48,223 nucleotides of DNA from Clostridiales bacterium. Its GTDB lineage: Bacteria > Bacillota > Clostridia > Oscillospirales > Acutalibacteraceae. This document shows, in pieces, positions 7,993-15,861 of the stretch. The stretch covers positions 1 through 48,223 of the forward strand of contig DULI01000004.1 in NCBI GenBank assembly GCA_012840445.1. The letters run 5' to 3'. How positions within the stretch are numbered: the stretch's first letter is position 1; every line of letters begins with the position of its first letter. The notes below the pieces were generated by a model. That model saw only the letters and a list, made by a program, of their open reading frames with translations, had not been told where the DNA came from and searched no databases. The translations under genes were made by a program, and so were the position numbers.

Positions 7993-10341
7993 CTAACATA
8001 TCAAAGCGTCCTGATCGGCTTCCATGACGACACCCACTTCCTGCGAATAATAATTTTGGGCAAGGATGATAACGCCTGTCTCCTCATCGAGCGGATACAA
8101 GGCTTTTTGTTCGGATAGCTTTTTGATTTGCCATTCGTATAAATCAACGCTGTATTTCTGGAGTTCTTTTAGTATCCTTCCTTTTTCTTTCGTGAAAACT
8201 TTGTTAGGCTCTTTCCTGTATGCCTGAATCAGATTTTCGGATTCACCAAATTCTACGACGACCGATTTTGTGTTGTTTTCTATGACGCGGAAGTTTTCGC
8301 CTGCAGAACGGAAGGCGTGTGGAATAATATGCGGAAACGGTCGGCCTGTCTGATTTCTATAGTTTTCTTTTCCATATCTGTTGCTTGAAAGCATTGCGTA
8401 AACTGATGGGCCTTCTTTAATCGGGTAATCCATTTGGATTTCCTTGTTTTGAAAATATTTTTTATAAAATTGGGTCATAATCTCTTCATCCAGCAAATCC
8501 TGCCCGCCTGATTTGCTTTGAATGATCTGTATGGTGGTTTCTTTGCCGGCTTCTATGTCCGGCAGCATATCCAGATTTTCGCCTTTTAGTACAAAGGTAT
8601 AAACCTGCTTGGGGGTGGGGCTTTCGCCGTTTCGGTTGCACCTTCCCGCTGCCTGGGCTATTGAATCAAGCCCTGCCATAATTCGTACAACGCAGGAAAA
8701 AGAGACATCAACGCCAGCTTCAATCAATTGTGTGGAGACGCAGATAAACTTCTTCTCTTCTTTTAAATATGTTTCCATTTGATTTATTTGCTGCAGGCGA
8801 TGGGCCGGGCACATGGATGTGCTAAGATGCAAAAGGGTAAACTCGGCTGTTTTGCTTTTTAAATTTTCATAAATTTCCAAGGCGGATTTTTTGGTATTGA
8901 CTATTACAAGGCAGTTGCCGTTTTCCTTCGCCTTTTGCAAGATAAAGTCTGAAGCCGATTCGCAGTCCTTTTCAGCTTCCGGAATAACGACAACTCTTTT
9001 TATATTCTTAAAATCCTCTTTGCAGTCAATAAGTTTTACGTTGTCATCAAGCAACAGGTTTTTGCGCTGGGTTTGTTCTAAAGTTGGTTGAGTAGCCGAA
9101 CAAAGGATGACCGTTGTATTTAAAATTCTGGATAGGAATGTAATAACTTCGTTAAAGCAGTGGATTACTTTAACGGGCATTGACTGAATTTCGTCGAAAA
9201 TAATGACCGAATCTGCCATTGAATGAAACCTGCGCAGCTTTCCGCTTTTAGCAGACATTGTTGTTTCTAAAAACTGCACCAGAGTGGTAAGTATAATCGG
9301 GCTGTCCCACCTTGCGGCGGCCAGCTTTCTTATTTCTGCGGCTTCATCGTCCTCGGGCTCCACAATGTTTGAGTGGTGTTCAAATATGATTTCGTTGTCT
9401 TCGGGAAGTCCCAGAATATTGCGAAGATTTTTTGCGGTCTGATCTATAACTGAAAGATAGGGAATTACATAAATAATCCTCTTCTTACCTTTTCTTTCGC
9501 AGTGATGAAGCGCGAAACGAAAGGACGAAAAGGTTTTTCCCCCGCCGGTAGGCACTGATAATTGATAAATTCCCGTTTCCCTGTCTGCCGCACCCCTGCA
9601 TTTTTCCGATACAGACTTGCGGATAGTATCAATTTCGTTTTGCACTTTTAGCTGAGAAATACGATCTTCAAATACATCAATAAGGAATTTCCAGTCGAAA
9701 AAATATTCCTTGTACTGCCCGTTTGTATTGAACAAGTATGCATCAAGCCGGTCTGCGTCTATCAAACACGAATACAAATATTTAATAAATAATCCTAGTG
9801 CAAAATTTGCGCTGTCTTGATTTCGATAAGTCTCCATTATTTGAGCCAATACGCCGTCGATTTCAAGTTTTGCATGTTCAAAAAGTTTCTGCAGCTCTGC
9901 TTTTTCTTCTTCTGTTATCCTTTCTTTTATTTCATTCATTGAATATTTATCAGCTGAGGAATTTATAAACTTATCGAAATGGTTAGCTGTGCCATCAGGG
10001 GAAACCCCATCCTCCAGATGATTATGGTGGGCTGACACGCAAAACCCGATTATCTCTTTGAGTAATTTTGCAGTCACACTATCGTCCTGAAACAAGCCCT
10101 CTGCCAAAAAGGCTCCCTGCCAGGCATGAATCACGCTGCCACGTTCGCCGCCGTGTTTTATGTATTCTTGAAAATCGGTTGACAGTTTTCCCAAGTCATG
10201 AAGATAAGCAAGAAGCTTGGACACATTTGGAAAGTGCGATATGTCAGTTGAGATTTGCACCATATTGTTTGAATGCTCATATAAGCTTTGGGTTGCACCA
10301 TCTGCTCGTTTTCGGGCAATAAAATCTTTATACAAGGGCAA
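7993..10341 (-). CDS. cas3: CRISPR-associated nuclease-helicase Cas3 (HD + DExH)
   Basis: Cas3 is recruited by target-bound Cascade and unwinds and degrades the foreign DNA. The 782-residue protein has an N-terminal HD nuclease domain (YLHDLGK near residue 48, then SAHHNH) followed by a superfamily 2 helicase: Walker A PTGGGKT, DEIQ box, SATQP and the motif VI tract QAAGRCNRNG. All key residues are present. The start is a TTG, either at 10341 (three bases after AAGGAG) or two codons later at 10335 (nine bases after), the latter spaced better. It is the first gene of the cas operon. Confidence 0.96.
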   Translation of the reverse strand: MPLYKDFIARKRADGATQSLYEHSNNMVQISTDISHFPNVSKLLAYLHDLGKLSTDFQEYIKHGGERGSVIHAWQGAFLAEGLFQDDSVTAKLLKEIIGFCVSAHHNHLEDGVSPDGTANHFDKFINSSADKYSMNEIKERITEEEKAELQKLFEHAKLEIDGVLAQIMETYRNQDSANFALGLFIKYLYSCLIDADRLDAYLFNTNGQYKEYFFDWKFLIDVFEDRISQLKVQNEIDTIRKSVSEKCRGAADRETGIYQLSVPTGGGKTFSSFRFALHHCERKGKKRIIYVIPYLSVIDQTAKNLRNILGLPEDNEIIFEHHSNIVEPEDDEAAEIRKLAAARWDSPIILTTLVQFLETTMSAKSGKLRRFHSMADSVIIFDEIQSMPVKVIHCFNEVITFLSRILNTTVILCSATQPTLEQTQRKNLLLDDNVKLIDCKEDFKNIKRVVVIPEAEKDCESASDFILQKAKENGNCLVIVNTKKSALEIYENLKSKTAEFTLLHLSTSMCPAHRLQQINQMETYLKEEKKFICVSTQLIEAGVDVSFSCVVRIMAGLDSIAQAAGRCNRNGESPTPKQVYTFVLKGENLDMLPDIEAGKETTIQIIQSKSGGQDLLDEEIMTQFYKKYFQNKEIQMDYPIKEGPSVYAMLSSNRYGKENYRNQTGRPFPHIIPHAFRSAGENFRVIENNTKSVVVEFGESENLIQAYRKEPNKVFTKEKGRILKELQKYSVDLYEWQIKKLSEQKALYPLDEETGVIILAQNYYSQEVGVVMEADQDALIC

Positions 10342-10424
10342 TCTCTCCTTCGTTTAAGTTTTCGTGTTCCGACATATTATTTATATAATTGTATATTTAG
10401 TCATTTTAGGATGAATCTGGTTAA

Positions 10425-10452
10425 ATTATAACATATTTTGTAAAAATTGAAA
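10425..10452 (-). promoter_or_regulatory. Candidate promoter of the cas operon
   Basis: On the minus strand an extended -10 (TGT then TATAAT, 10425-10433) lies about 85 bases before cas3, with a weak -35 (TTTCAA, 10447-10452) 16 bases upstream. The perfect -10 and the TGN extension make it the best candidate in the gap. Surroundings are very AT-rich, so chance matches are possible. Confidence 0.5.
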
Positions 10453-10769
10453 CAAAAATAATAAAAAATAATAAAAGCAATATACAAAATAAACAGTTAT
10501 TATTATTTTAGTTTGTAAACATATTGAAAAGTTTGAGCTGAAATATAAAAATGCCGCAATTGTTTGTTTAATCGTAAACTAAGGTTTTGTGTACTTTATT
10601 TGCAAAAAGCAGATAAAATTCACTTCTTGAAATTTTGGCATAAAAATGCCGGTCCTACTTGCCGGACCGGCGGGGGCTCCACATAATGATGGAAAGCAGT
10701 TTTTAAGTGGCAATTATAGCTGTTTGTGATAATATTAACAAGAGTGATTTATTTTTGTTTGGGTGGAGG
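10453..10769. other. AT-rich intergenic spacer upstream of cas3
   Basis: No open frame with coding character is seen here. Besides the cas promoter just to its left, it holds one GC-rich hairpin at 10648-10671 and long A/T tracts. I see no tRNA or recognisable RNA family. Confidence 0.5.
10648..10671 (-). terminator. Hairpin that may insulate the cas operon
   Basis: GCCGGTCC (10648-10655) pairs with GGACCGGC (10664-10671) around an 8-base loop. Read on the minus strand it is followed by ATTTTTA, so it could stop transcripts arriving from the satD/DUF3307 operon before the cas promoter. The U tract is short. Confidence 0.45.
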
Positions 10770-10771
10770 TA

Positions 10772-11186
10772 ATTTTTTAAAAAGAAAATCATATTGATAA
10801 TGCTTTCGCTGTGATTTTTAGCTTAATTGGCTATTATGCTTTTATGTTCATTGACAAATCCATTTTTGAATGGGCAGTTGGTAATACAGATTTGTTATTT
10901 CTTGAGCATTATTGTGGGCAACTGTTAAACAATGCCTTTTTGCCCGATCAAAGCAATATGAATTATTCATTTAAACTGTCGCCTGAAAGCAAAAACAATG
11001 TAGTGCTTTTATGTGGCAAAATATGAAAACGAAAATATAATCAATGTTTATAAATATTTAATTAAAATAGATTCCAAAAAAATTGTTGATATGACAAAGG
11101 AAAATACAGATGAAACAAAAGCTCAATATTTAAATAACAAAGAAAGTATGCAAATTTTAACAGATGGTTGCAATCAAACAAAATGA
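10772..11186 (+). pseudogene. Frameshifted remnant of a small secreted or lipoprotein gene
   Basis: A GGAGGTAAT at 10765-10773 precedes a reading frame encoding KKKIILIMLSL, a signal-peptide-like start that stops at 10811. A second frame continues with IFSLIGYYAFMF and about 60 coding-like residues to a stop near 11025. A third frame then runs from about 11010 (VAKYENENIINVYKYLIK) to a stop at 11186. Joined across two frameshifts these read as one protein of roughly 135 residues with an N-terminal hydrophobic segment. I do not recognise the family. The frames are observed; that they were once one gene is inferred. Two separate short genes are less likely because neither has a ribosome binding site. 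Confidence 0.5.
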
Positions 11187-11240
11187 GTGTTATATCACAA
11201 AATTATGTGGTATCTTTTTCATTATCCCTTACAGATTTAG

Positions 11241-11288
11241 ACCTGTCTGAAAGCTGCGATTGCTTTCATGGCAGGTTTGGTTTTATTG
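11241..11288 (+). terminator. Terminator-like hairpin after the gene remnant
   Basis: ACCTG..TGAAAGC (11241-11254) pairs with GCTTTCA..GCAGGT (to 11276) and is followed by TTTGGTTTTATT on the plus strand. It fits a rho-independent terminator for the remnant gene upstream. Confidence 0.55.
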
Positions 11289-11308
11289 GGGAACTGAAAA
11301 CCAAAAAA

Positions 11309-12052
11309 TTAAAAAAGCACAAAATATGAGAATATTGCAATTGCGGCGCTTAGTAGGGTGCCGAGGAGGTAGTATTCGGCAAATTGTTTGTCTTCGGATA
11401 TTTTGTTGTACCGGGCGATTGATTTGGCGGTGAGTACCAGGCCTATTGCGGAGTATTGGCCGATTGAGAGGAATAGAAGAATGACTATTCTTTCTAAAAA
11501 TCCGATAAAGCCGCCGGCGTTTTTATCTGCATTATTTTCGGGTTCTTCTTCAGGTTTATAAGAGGCCAGCAGTTTTTTGATGGTTATGTTGGCAGGTTTC
11601 CAAACAAGCAGAATAAGCAGCAAAGAGGACAAAGCCTGCGATTTGCCAGTGCCAATTACTTCGAAAATATAGTCGATACCATAAGGCACATTTAAGGTGT
11701 TGCAGTTTGCGGCAACGAATATGGCGGCGGCAATTATGCAGATAAGATGCAGGGCTTGGTCGGTTATGTAAAGGATTGGTTCCTTTTCTTTGTATTTGCT
11801 AAAGCTTCTAATTATGGCACATTTAAATAAATCTATAATCAGATGGCTTATGGATAAAAAGGCCGCGGCGAGACTGAGCCATTTGTTTATTGCCGGAAGG
11901 ATAACGATGAAACAGGCAAAGGCATACAATGCGCAATGCGTTAGCGCTTTTTTTATGGATTTTTCCTTTAGCTTGGCCGCTTTTTGGGTTTGAAAATAAA
12001 AGTCGCCCAGAATATGCCCTAAAAACAGTATGGAAAAAACCGTTCTATACAT
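11309..12052 (-). CDS. DUF3307 family membrane protein
   Basis: This 247-residue integral membrane protein begins MYRTVFSILFLGHILGDFYFQT, the hallmark N terminus of DUF3307 (a helix with H, GD and Q, then a conserved SHLIIDLFK helix near residue 70). About six or seven hydrophobic segments are visible; a charged loop rich in Glu, Asn and Asp lies near residues 165-180. Family function is not established. Its ATG lies inside the last codons of satD (8-bp overlap, AAGGAG seven bases upstream), so the two are coupled. DUF3307 and SatD proteins commonly occur as neighbours. I infer a membrane partner of SatD. Confidence 0.88.
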   Translation of the reverse strand: MYRTVFSILFLGHILGDFYFQTQKAAKLKEKSIKKALTHCALYAFACFIVILPAINKWLSLAAAFLSISHLIIDLFKCAIIRSFSKYKEKEPILYITDQALHLICIIAAAIFVAANCNTLNVPYGIDYIFEVIGTGKSQALSSLLLILLVWKPANITIKKLLASYKPEEEPENNADKNAGGFIGFLERIVILLFLSIGQYSAIGLVLTAKSIARYNKISEDKQFAEYYLLGTLLSAAIAIFSYFVLF

Positions 12053-12734
12053 TGGCTTGCTCCTTTATTTCACTGAGTACCGAGTTTACGACATCCATTG
12101 CTTTTTCGTAGGTATAAAAATCGGAATAGTTTAAGGATCTGTTTACGCTTGATTGGTTTATGCCGAGTTTTTCCGCGGCCCTTAGCTGGTTTTTACCGCT
12201 TTCGATATAGCAGCTTATAATCTCGATTTGGCGAGGGGTCCATTTTGCCTTTATAGCTGAGCATAATGACAGAATGGTGTTTAACAGCGTGTCTGCCTGA
12301 GCGTTGTTTCCCTGGGAGCAAATCATGATATTGGAGTGATTTGCTTCGTACTTTTTATCCCTGCTTTTTAATTCCTCAATCATTTGCCTTGCGTTATGAT
12401 ATGCAGGGCCGTCTGCCCCAAAGGGCATTTCTTTGTTGATTTCGGTCTCAATTGCCCCAATGCCTATGCCAAATCTTATTTTTATTGGAAACATGGCAAA
12501 TTCAATCTCTGAAATTATTTTAATCAGATTTTTGCCGCTGTTTAAAAGGCCTTGGAATTCATCGCCCAACGTTATCATGAAATTTGACTCTATGTCATCG
12601 CCATATTTTTGATTGATTTGTTTAAGAATTGCTTTCAGTTTGTTTTGAACTTCGTTTCGGTTAGGGATTTTTTTTGAATTGATTATATCGCCTATGACCG
12701 CTATATAGGTATTTGAATTGGAACGATAACTCAC
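12045..12734 (-). CDS. satD: SatD family protein: cyclase-like domain plus C-terminal HTH
   Basis: The 229-residue protein matches the SatD family (named from the streptococcal sat locus; role unclear). Read closely, residues 10-120 follow a class III nucleotidyl-cyclase pattern. VIGDIINSKKI carries Asp16, like the first metal Asp of cyclases. TLGDEFQGLL carries Asp58, like the GD turn. IRFGIGIGAIETE and GADGPAYHNARQM resemble the R-I-G-I-x-x-G and VNxAAR tracts. Residues about 165-205 form a helix-turn-helix (RAAEKLGINQSSVNRSL). The start is GTG after GGGGTGG. The family name is secure; the cyclase fold is inferred from motif order, and activity is unknown. Confidence 0.82.
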   Translation of the reverse strand: MSYRSNSNTYIAVIGDIINSKKIPNRNEVQNKLKAILKQINQKYGDDIESNFMITLGDEFQGLLNSGKNLIKIISEIEFAMFPIKIRFGIGIGAIETEINKEMPFGADGPAYHNARQMIEELKSRDKKYEANHSNIMICSQGNNAQADTLLNTILSLCSAIKAKWTPRQIEIISCYIESGKNQLRAAEKLGINQSSVNRSLNYSDFYTYEKAMDVVNSVLSEIKEQANV

Positions 12735-12751
12735 AAGACCACCCCGAGTTT

Positions 12752-12780
12752 AGTTTATACCAGTATAAGAGATTTGTCAA
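12752..12780 (-). promoter_or_regulatory. satD promoter
   Basis: On the minus strand, a perfect -35 TTGACA (12775-12780) is followed after 17 bases by TAAACT (12752-12757), a few bases before the ribosome binding site of satD. The leader is therefore very short, about 10 bases. Operator-like repeats begin 5 bp upstream of the -35. Confidence 0.7.
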
Positions 12781-12785
12781 TGGAA

Positions 12786-12865
12786 TTATGCATATAGAGA
12801 TACATAATTGTGAATTATGCACATATAAATGCATAATCGCAAAATATGCGTCTGTATATGCATAA
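12786..12865. repeat. Three 22-bp imperfect palindromes at an exact 29-bp period
   Basis: Units lie at 12786-12807, 12815-12836 and 12844-12865. Each reads about TTATGC-N10-GCATAA (unit 1 ends ACATAA; unit 3 starts ATATGC), separated by 7-bp spacers. A degenerate fourth copy may start at 12869. They lie directly upstream of the satD promoter and about 200 bp before the licC promoter. The arrangement is that of a multi-site operator; the natural candidate to bind is the HTH of SatD, which is inference. Confidence 0.7.
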
Positions 12866-13060
12866 TTATTATGCGTTTTTACGTGCTGATAGAGGGAAAG
12901 GAATTAGGGTTAATAGCGTGGAAAGCAAAAATGTAAACCGTCATTTTTCCGGCGTTGGGGCAGGCTTGTTTTTTAAGAGAAAATAGAAGCAAAAGGCGTT
13001 GTTTTGTTGAAGGTTATTTTGCCAAAGGTACGGCTTTAAAAATTTTTAATAAAAATTTAA
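12866..13060. other. Intergenic stretch between satD operator and lic promoter
   Basis: Beyond a possible degenerate fourth operator copy at 12869-12890, I see no open frame, hairpin or RNA motif here; sequence is AT-rich with scattered A and T runs. Confidence 0.4.
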
Positions 13061-13089
13061 TTGACAAAGCCTTTCTAATCCAATAAAAT
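13061..13089 (+). promoter_or_regulatory. Promoter of the lic operon, with flanking inverted repeat
   Basis: TTGACA (13061-13066), a 17-bp spacer and TAAAAT (13084-13089) make a strong housekeeping promoter. AATGTTCA (13087-13094) overlaps the -10 and is repeated inverted as TGAACATT at 13120-13127, bracketing the predicted start of transcription: an operator candidate. Confidence 0.72.
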
Positions 13090-13153
13090 GTTCACGTTAT
13101 TAAATTTTCGCCACAAAAATGAACATTGTGCGTGTGTATTAAGAGGGAACGCT

Positions 13154-14917
13154 ATGTTGACAAAATCCAAATTTGATATTTTATATCAAGTTATTACGCA
13201 AAATAAAAAACTATCCCAAAGGGAAATATCAAAAAGGACATCCATGGCGCTTGGGAAGGTAAACAGGCTGGTTAAAGAACTTATTAATGACGGATTGTTA
13301 AATGAAAAATATGAAATTACCCAAAGCGGCTATAAAGCCATGGAACCATACAAGGTTAAAAACGCAATTATTATGGCGGCGGGGATGAGCTCTAGATTCG
13401 CGCCGCTATCTTATGAAAAACCGAAGGCCCTTATAAAGGTAAAGGGTGTGCCATTGATTGAACGGCAGATTTCCCAGTTGCAGGAAGCGGGCATTGCCGA
13501 TATCACATTGGTTGTAGGGTACATGAAAGAGAAGCTGTTTTATCTGGAAGATAAATTTGGCGTGAAAATCGTAGTAAACGAGGATTACTATCGTTACAAT
13601 AACACCTCGACACTAATGCTGGTTACCGATTTGTTGGATAATACATATATCTGCTCTTCCGACAATTATTTTACGGAAAACCCCTTTGAACCCTATGTGT
13701 ATCAAGCCTATTACGCGGCCATGTACTCACCCGGGCCGACCAATGAATATTGCCTTACCTGTAATAAAGATGGGCGAATTACCAAGGTTGAGATTGGCGG
13801 AAGCGCGGCCTGGTATATGATTGGCCATGTGTATTTTGACAGGGAATTTAGCCGTAAATTTGCCCAAATTCTGAAACGTGAGTATGAACTTCCCGAAACC
13901 AGGAACATGTTATGGGAAGATGTATATGCAAAATATGTCGATGAACTTGATATGTATATCAGAAAATACGGTGACACCATCAAAGAATTTGATTCTTTGG
14001 ATGAATTGAGGGTGTTTGACAGCGATTATATAGATAATATCGATTCGGATATTTTCAAAAACATCTGTACGGTTTTGAATTGCGAAAACAGGGGTATTAC
14101 AAACATTGTACCGGTTAAGTCGGGCATTACCAATCTTTCTTTCAGGTTCGACTGCAAAGGCCAGCAATATTTGTATCGCCATCCGGGAGTGGGCACGGAA
14201 GAATACATAGACAGAAAAACCGAAGCTGAAGCTTTGCAAATTGCAAAGGAACTTGGTTTAGACGGCGAATTTATCTATATGGATGCAGGGAAGGGTTGGA
14301 AACTTTCAAAGTATATTCCCGATGCTAAAAAGCTGGATTATCATAATCCTGATGAGGTAAAAGAGGCCCTTAAAATGCTGCGAAGGCTGCATGACAGCAA
14401 TGCGGCTGTGGAGAAAAAATTTGACATTTGGCAGAAAATCCTTGAATATTCTGAAAAAATCAAGGATTCGGGCCGGGGCGATTTTGCCGATATGGCTGAA
14501 CTCAAGGCGCAGATGGAACAGCTTTACAATCTGTTAAGGCTAGGCGAAGGAAAGGTTAGCCTGTGCCATGGCGACAGTTATGACGGGAATTTCCTGATAG
14601 ATAAAAATAAAAAAATGTACCTGATTGATTGGGAATACTCAGGTATGGGCGACCCGGCCTTTGATATTGGCACATTTATTGTATGTTCGGATTATTCGAT
14701 GAAAGAAGCAGAAGAAATCATCGGGATTTATCTGGGGCATCAGCCCTCGGCAGATGAAAAACGGCGCTTCTTTGGCTTTACGGCGTTGAGCGCATATTTT
14801 TGGTTTTTGTGGGGGCTGTATCAGGAGACCCTTTCCAAAAGGATCGGCACTTCGTTGTATACATGGTACAACTACGCCAAAAGGTTTTATAAAGCAACCA
14901 TTGCTTTGTATCAATAA
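13154..14917 (+). CDS. HTH - choline-phosphate cytidylyltransferase (LicC-like) - kinase fusion
   Basis: Three domains are seen in 587 residues. Residues 1-65 are a winged helix (LSQREISKRTSMALGKVNRLVKEL). Residues about 72-300 are a nucleotidyltransferase with the signature MAAGMSSRFAPLSYEKPKAL, like LicC, which makes CDP-choline. Residues about 320-587 are an APH/choline-kinase fold with the catalytic loop CHGDSYDGN (Asp474) and IDWEYSG (Asp492). One polypeptide could thus phosphorylate and activate choline and sense the pathway. The frame is open upstream, but the ATG at 13154 has AGAGGG before it and the upstream part overlaps the promoter. Exact substrate (choline, ethanolamine or other) is inferred. 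Confidence 0.85.
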   Translation: MLTKSKFDILYQVITQNKKLSQREISKRTSMALGKVNRLVKELINDGLLNEKYEITQSGYKAMEPYKVKNAIIMAAGMSSRFAPLSYEKPKALIKVKGVPLIERQISQLQEAGIADITLVVGYMKEKLFYLEDKFGVKIVVNEDYYRYNNTSTLMLVTDLLDNTYICSSDNYFTENPFEPYVYQAYYAAMYSPGPTNEYCLTCNKDGRITKVEIGGSAAWYMIGHVYFDREFSRKFAQILKREYELPETRNMLWEDVYAKYVDELDMYIRKYGDTIKEFDSLDELRVFDSDYIDNIDSDIFKNICTVLNCENRGITNIVPVKSGITNLSFRFDCKGQQYLYRHPGVGTEEYIDRKTEAEALQIAKELGLDGEFIYMDAGKGWKLSKYIPDAKKLDYHNPDEVKEALKMLRRLHDSNAAVEKKFDIWQKILEYSEKIKDSGRGDFADMAELKAQMEQLYNLLRLGEGKVSLCHGDSYDGNFLIDKNKKMYLIDWEYSGMGDPAFDIGTFIVCSDYSMKEAEEIIGIYLGHQPSADEKRRFFGFTALSAYFWFLWGLYQETLSKRIGTSLYTWYNYAKRFYKATIALYQ

Positions 14918-14941
14918 AAGTAAAATCCAGGAGGTTTAAGA

Positions 14942-15847
14942 ATGGCAAGAGAAATTATTGAAGCGGATTTGCCAAAGGTAAAAAAATTGGTAAGTGAAGT
15001 GTTGCAACAAGACACTTATACAAATATCGAAAGGATGGGGGGACTTACAAACCGTACATATAAGGTTACATTAACCAACGGGCGGGAGTATATTATCCGT
15101 ATCCCGGGCGAGGGTACCGAAGAGATGATTGTCCGCGAAGACGAGAAAATCAGCACAACACTTGCATGCGATTTAGGGATTGACGCAAAAATGCTTTATT
15201 TCGGGGAAGACGGTGCAAAGGTGACCGAATGTATCCCCGATGCGATTACCATGAATGCCCAGACCATGAAAGAGTCGGCTAATATCAAACGCGCGGCGGA
15301 AATATTTTATAAATTACATAACAGTGATGCCGACACCGGCGTCCCGTTTGAAGTGTTTGATATGGCTGCGGGCTATGAAAAAATTATTGAGGCAAAAAAT
15401 GTCCCCATGTATGACGATTATCCGGCGGTTAAAGACACCGTTATGGAAATTAAGTCCGAGGTGGACAGGCTTTGTAAAATTAAAAAGGTTCCCTGCCACA
15501 ACGACCCGCTATGCGAAAACTGGGTTATTTCCGGTGAGGGCAAAATGTATCTGATTGACTGGGAATATGCCGGAATGAATGACGGGATGTGGGACCTTGC
15601 AGATCTGTCCATTGAAGCGTCCTACAGCCGTGAGCATGATGAGGAATTGTTGCACAGCTATTTTGGCAGAAGGCCAGACGATTTGGATTGGAAGCGTTTT
15701 CTTGCAAACAAGATTTTCGTGGATTATTTATGGACCCTTTGGGCAAAAACCCGGGTTCCTTACGACGGCCAGCCCATGGAGGATTGGGCGACCGAGCGCT
15801 ATTCCCGCTTAAAGGAAAATATTAAGGAATTTGAAAATCTAAAATAA
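14942..15847 (+). CDS. Choline/ethanolamine kinase-like phosphotransferase (LicA-like)
   Basis: This 301-residue protein is a second APH-fold kinase in the operon. It has the family's catalytic loop as CHNDPLCENW (His186, Asp188) followed by IDWEYAGMNDGMWDLADL, the form typical of LicA choline kinases, and an N-terminal ATP-binding half with TNRTYKVTL and EYIIRIPGEG. It would phosphorylate choline or a related amino alcohol. A clear AGGAGG lies 24 bp after the LicC fusion. Two kinases in one operon is unusual: the HND kinase may be the true choline kinase, and the fused HGD kinase may act on another substrate. Confidence 0.82.
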   Translation: MAREIIEADLPKVKKLVSEVLQQDTYTNIERMGGLTNRTYKVTLTNGREYIIRIPGEGTEEMIVREDEKISTTLACDLGIDAKMLYFGEDGAKVTECIPDAITMNAQTMKESANIKRAAEIFYKLHNSDADTGVPFEVFDMAAGYEKIIEAKNVPMYDDYPAVKDTVMEIKSEVDRLCKIKKVPCHNDPLCENWVISGEGKMYLIDWEYAGMNDGMWDLADLSIEASYSREHDEELLHSYFGRRPDDLDWKRFLANKIFVDYLWTLWAKTRVPYDGQPMEDWATERYSRLKENIKEFENLK

Positions 15848-15861
15848 AGAGAGGTAAAAAT

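Noticed and set aside
11790-12111. Plus-strand open frames over DUF3307/satD
   Set aside because: They are antisense shadows of recognised genes and have no ribosome binding sites.
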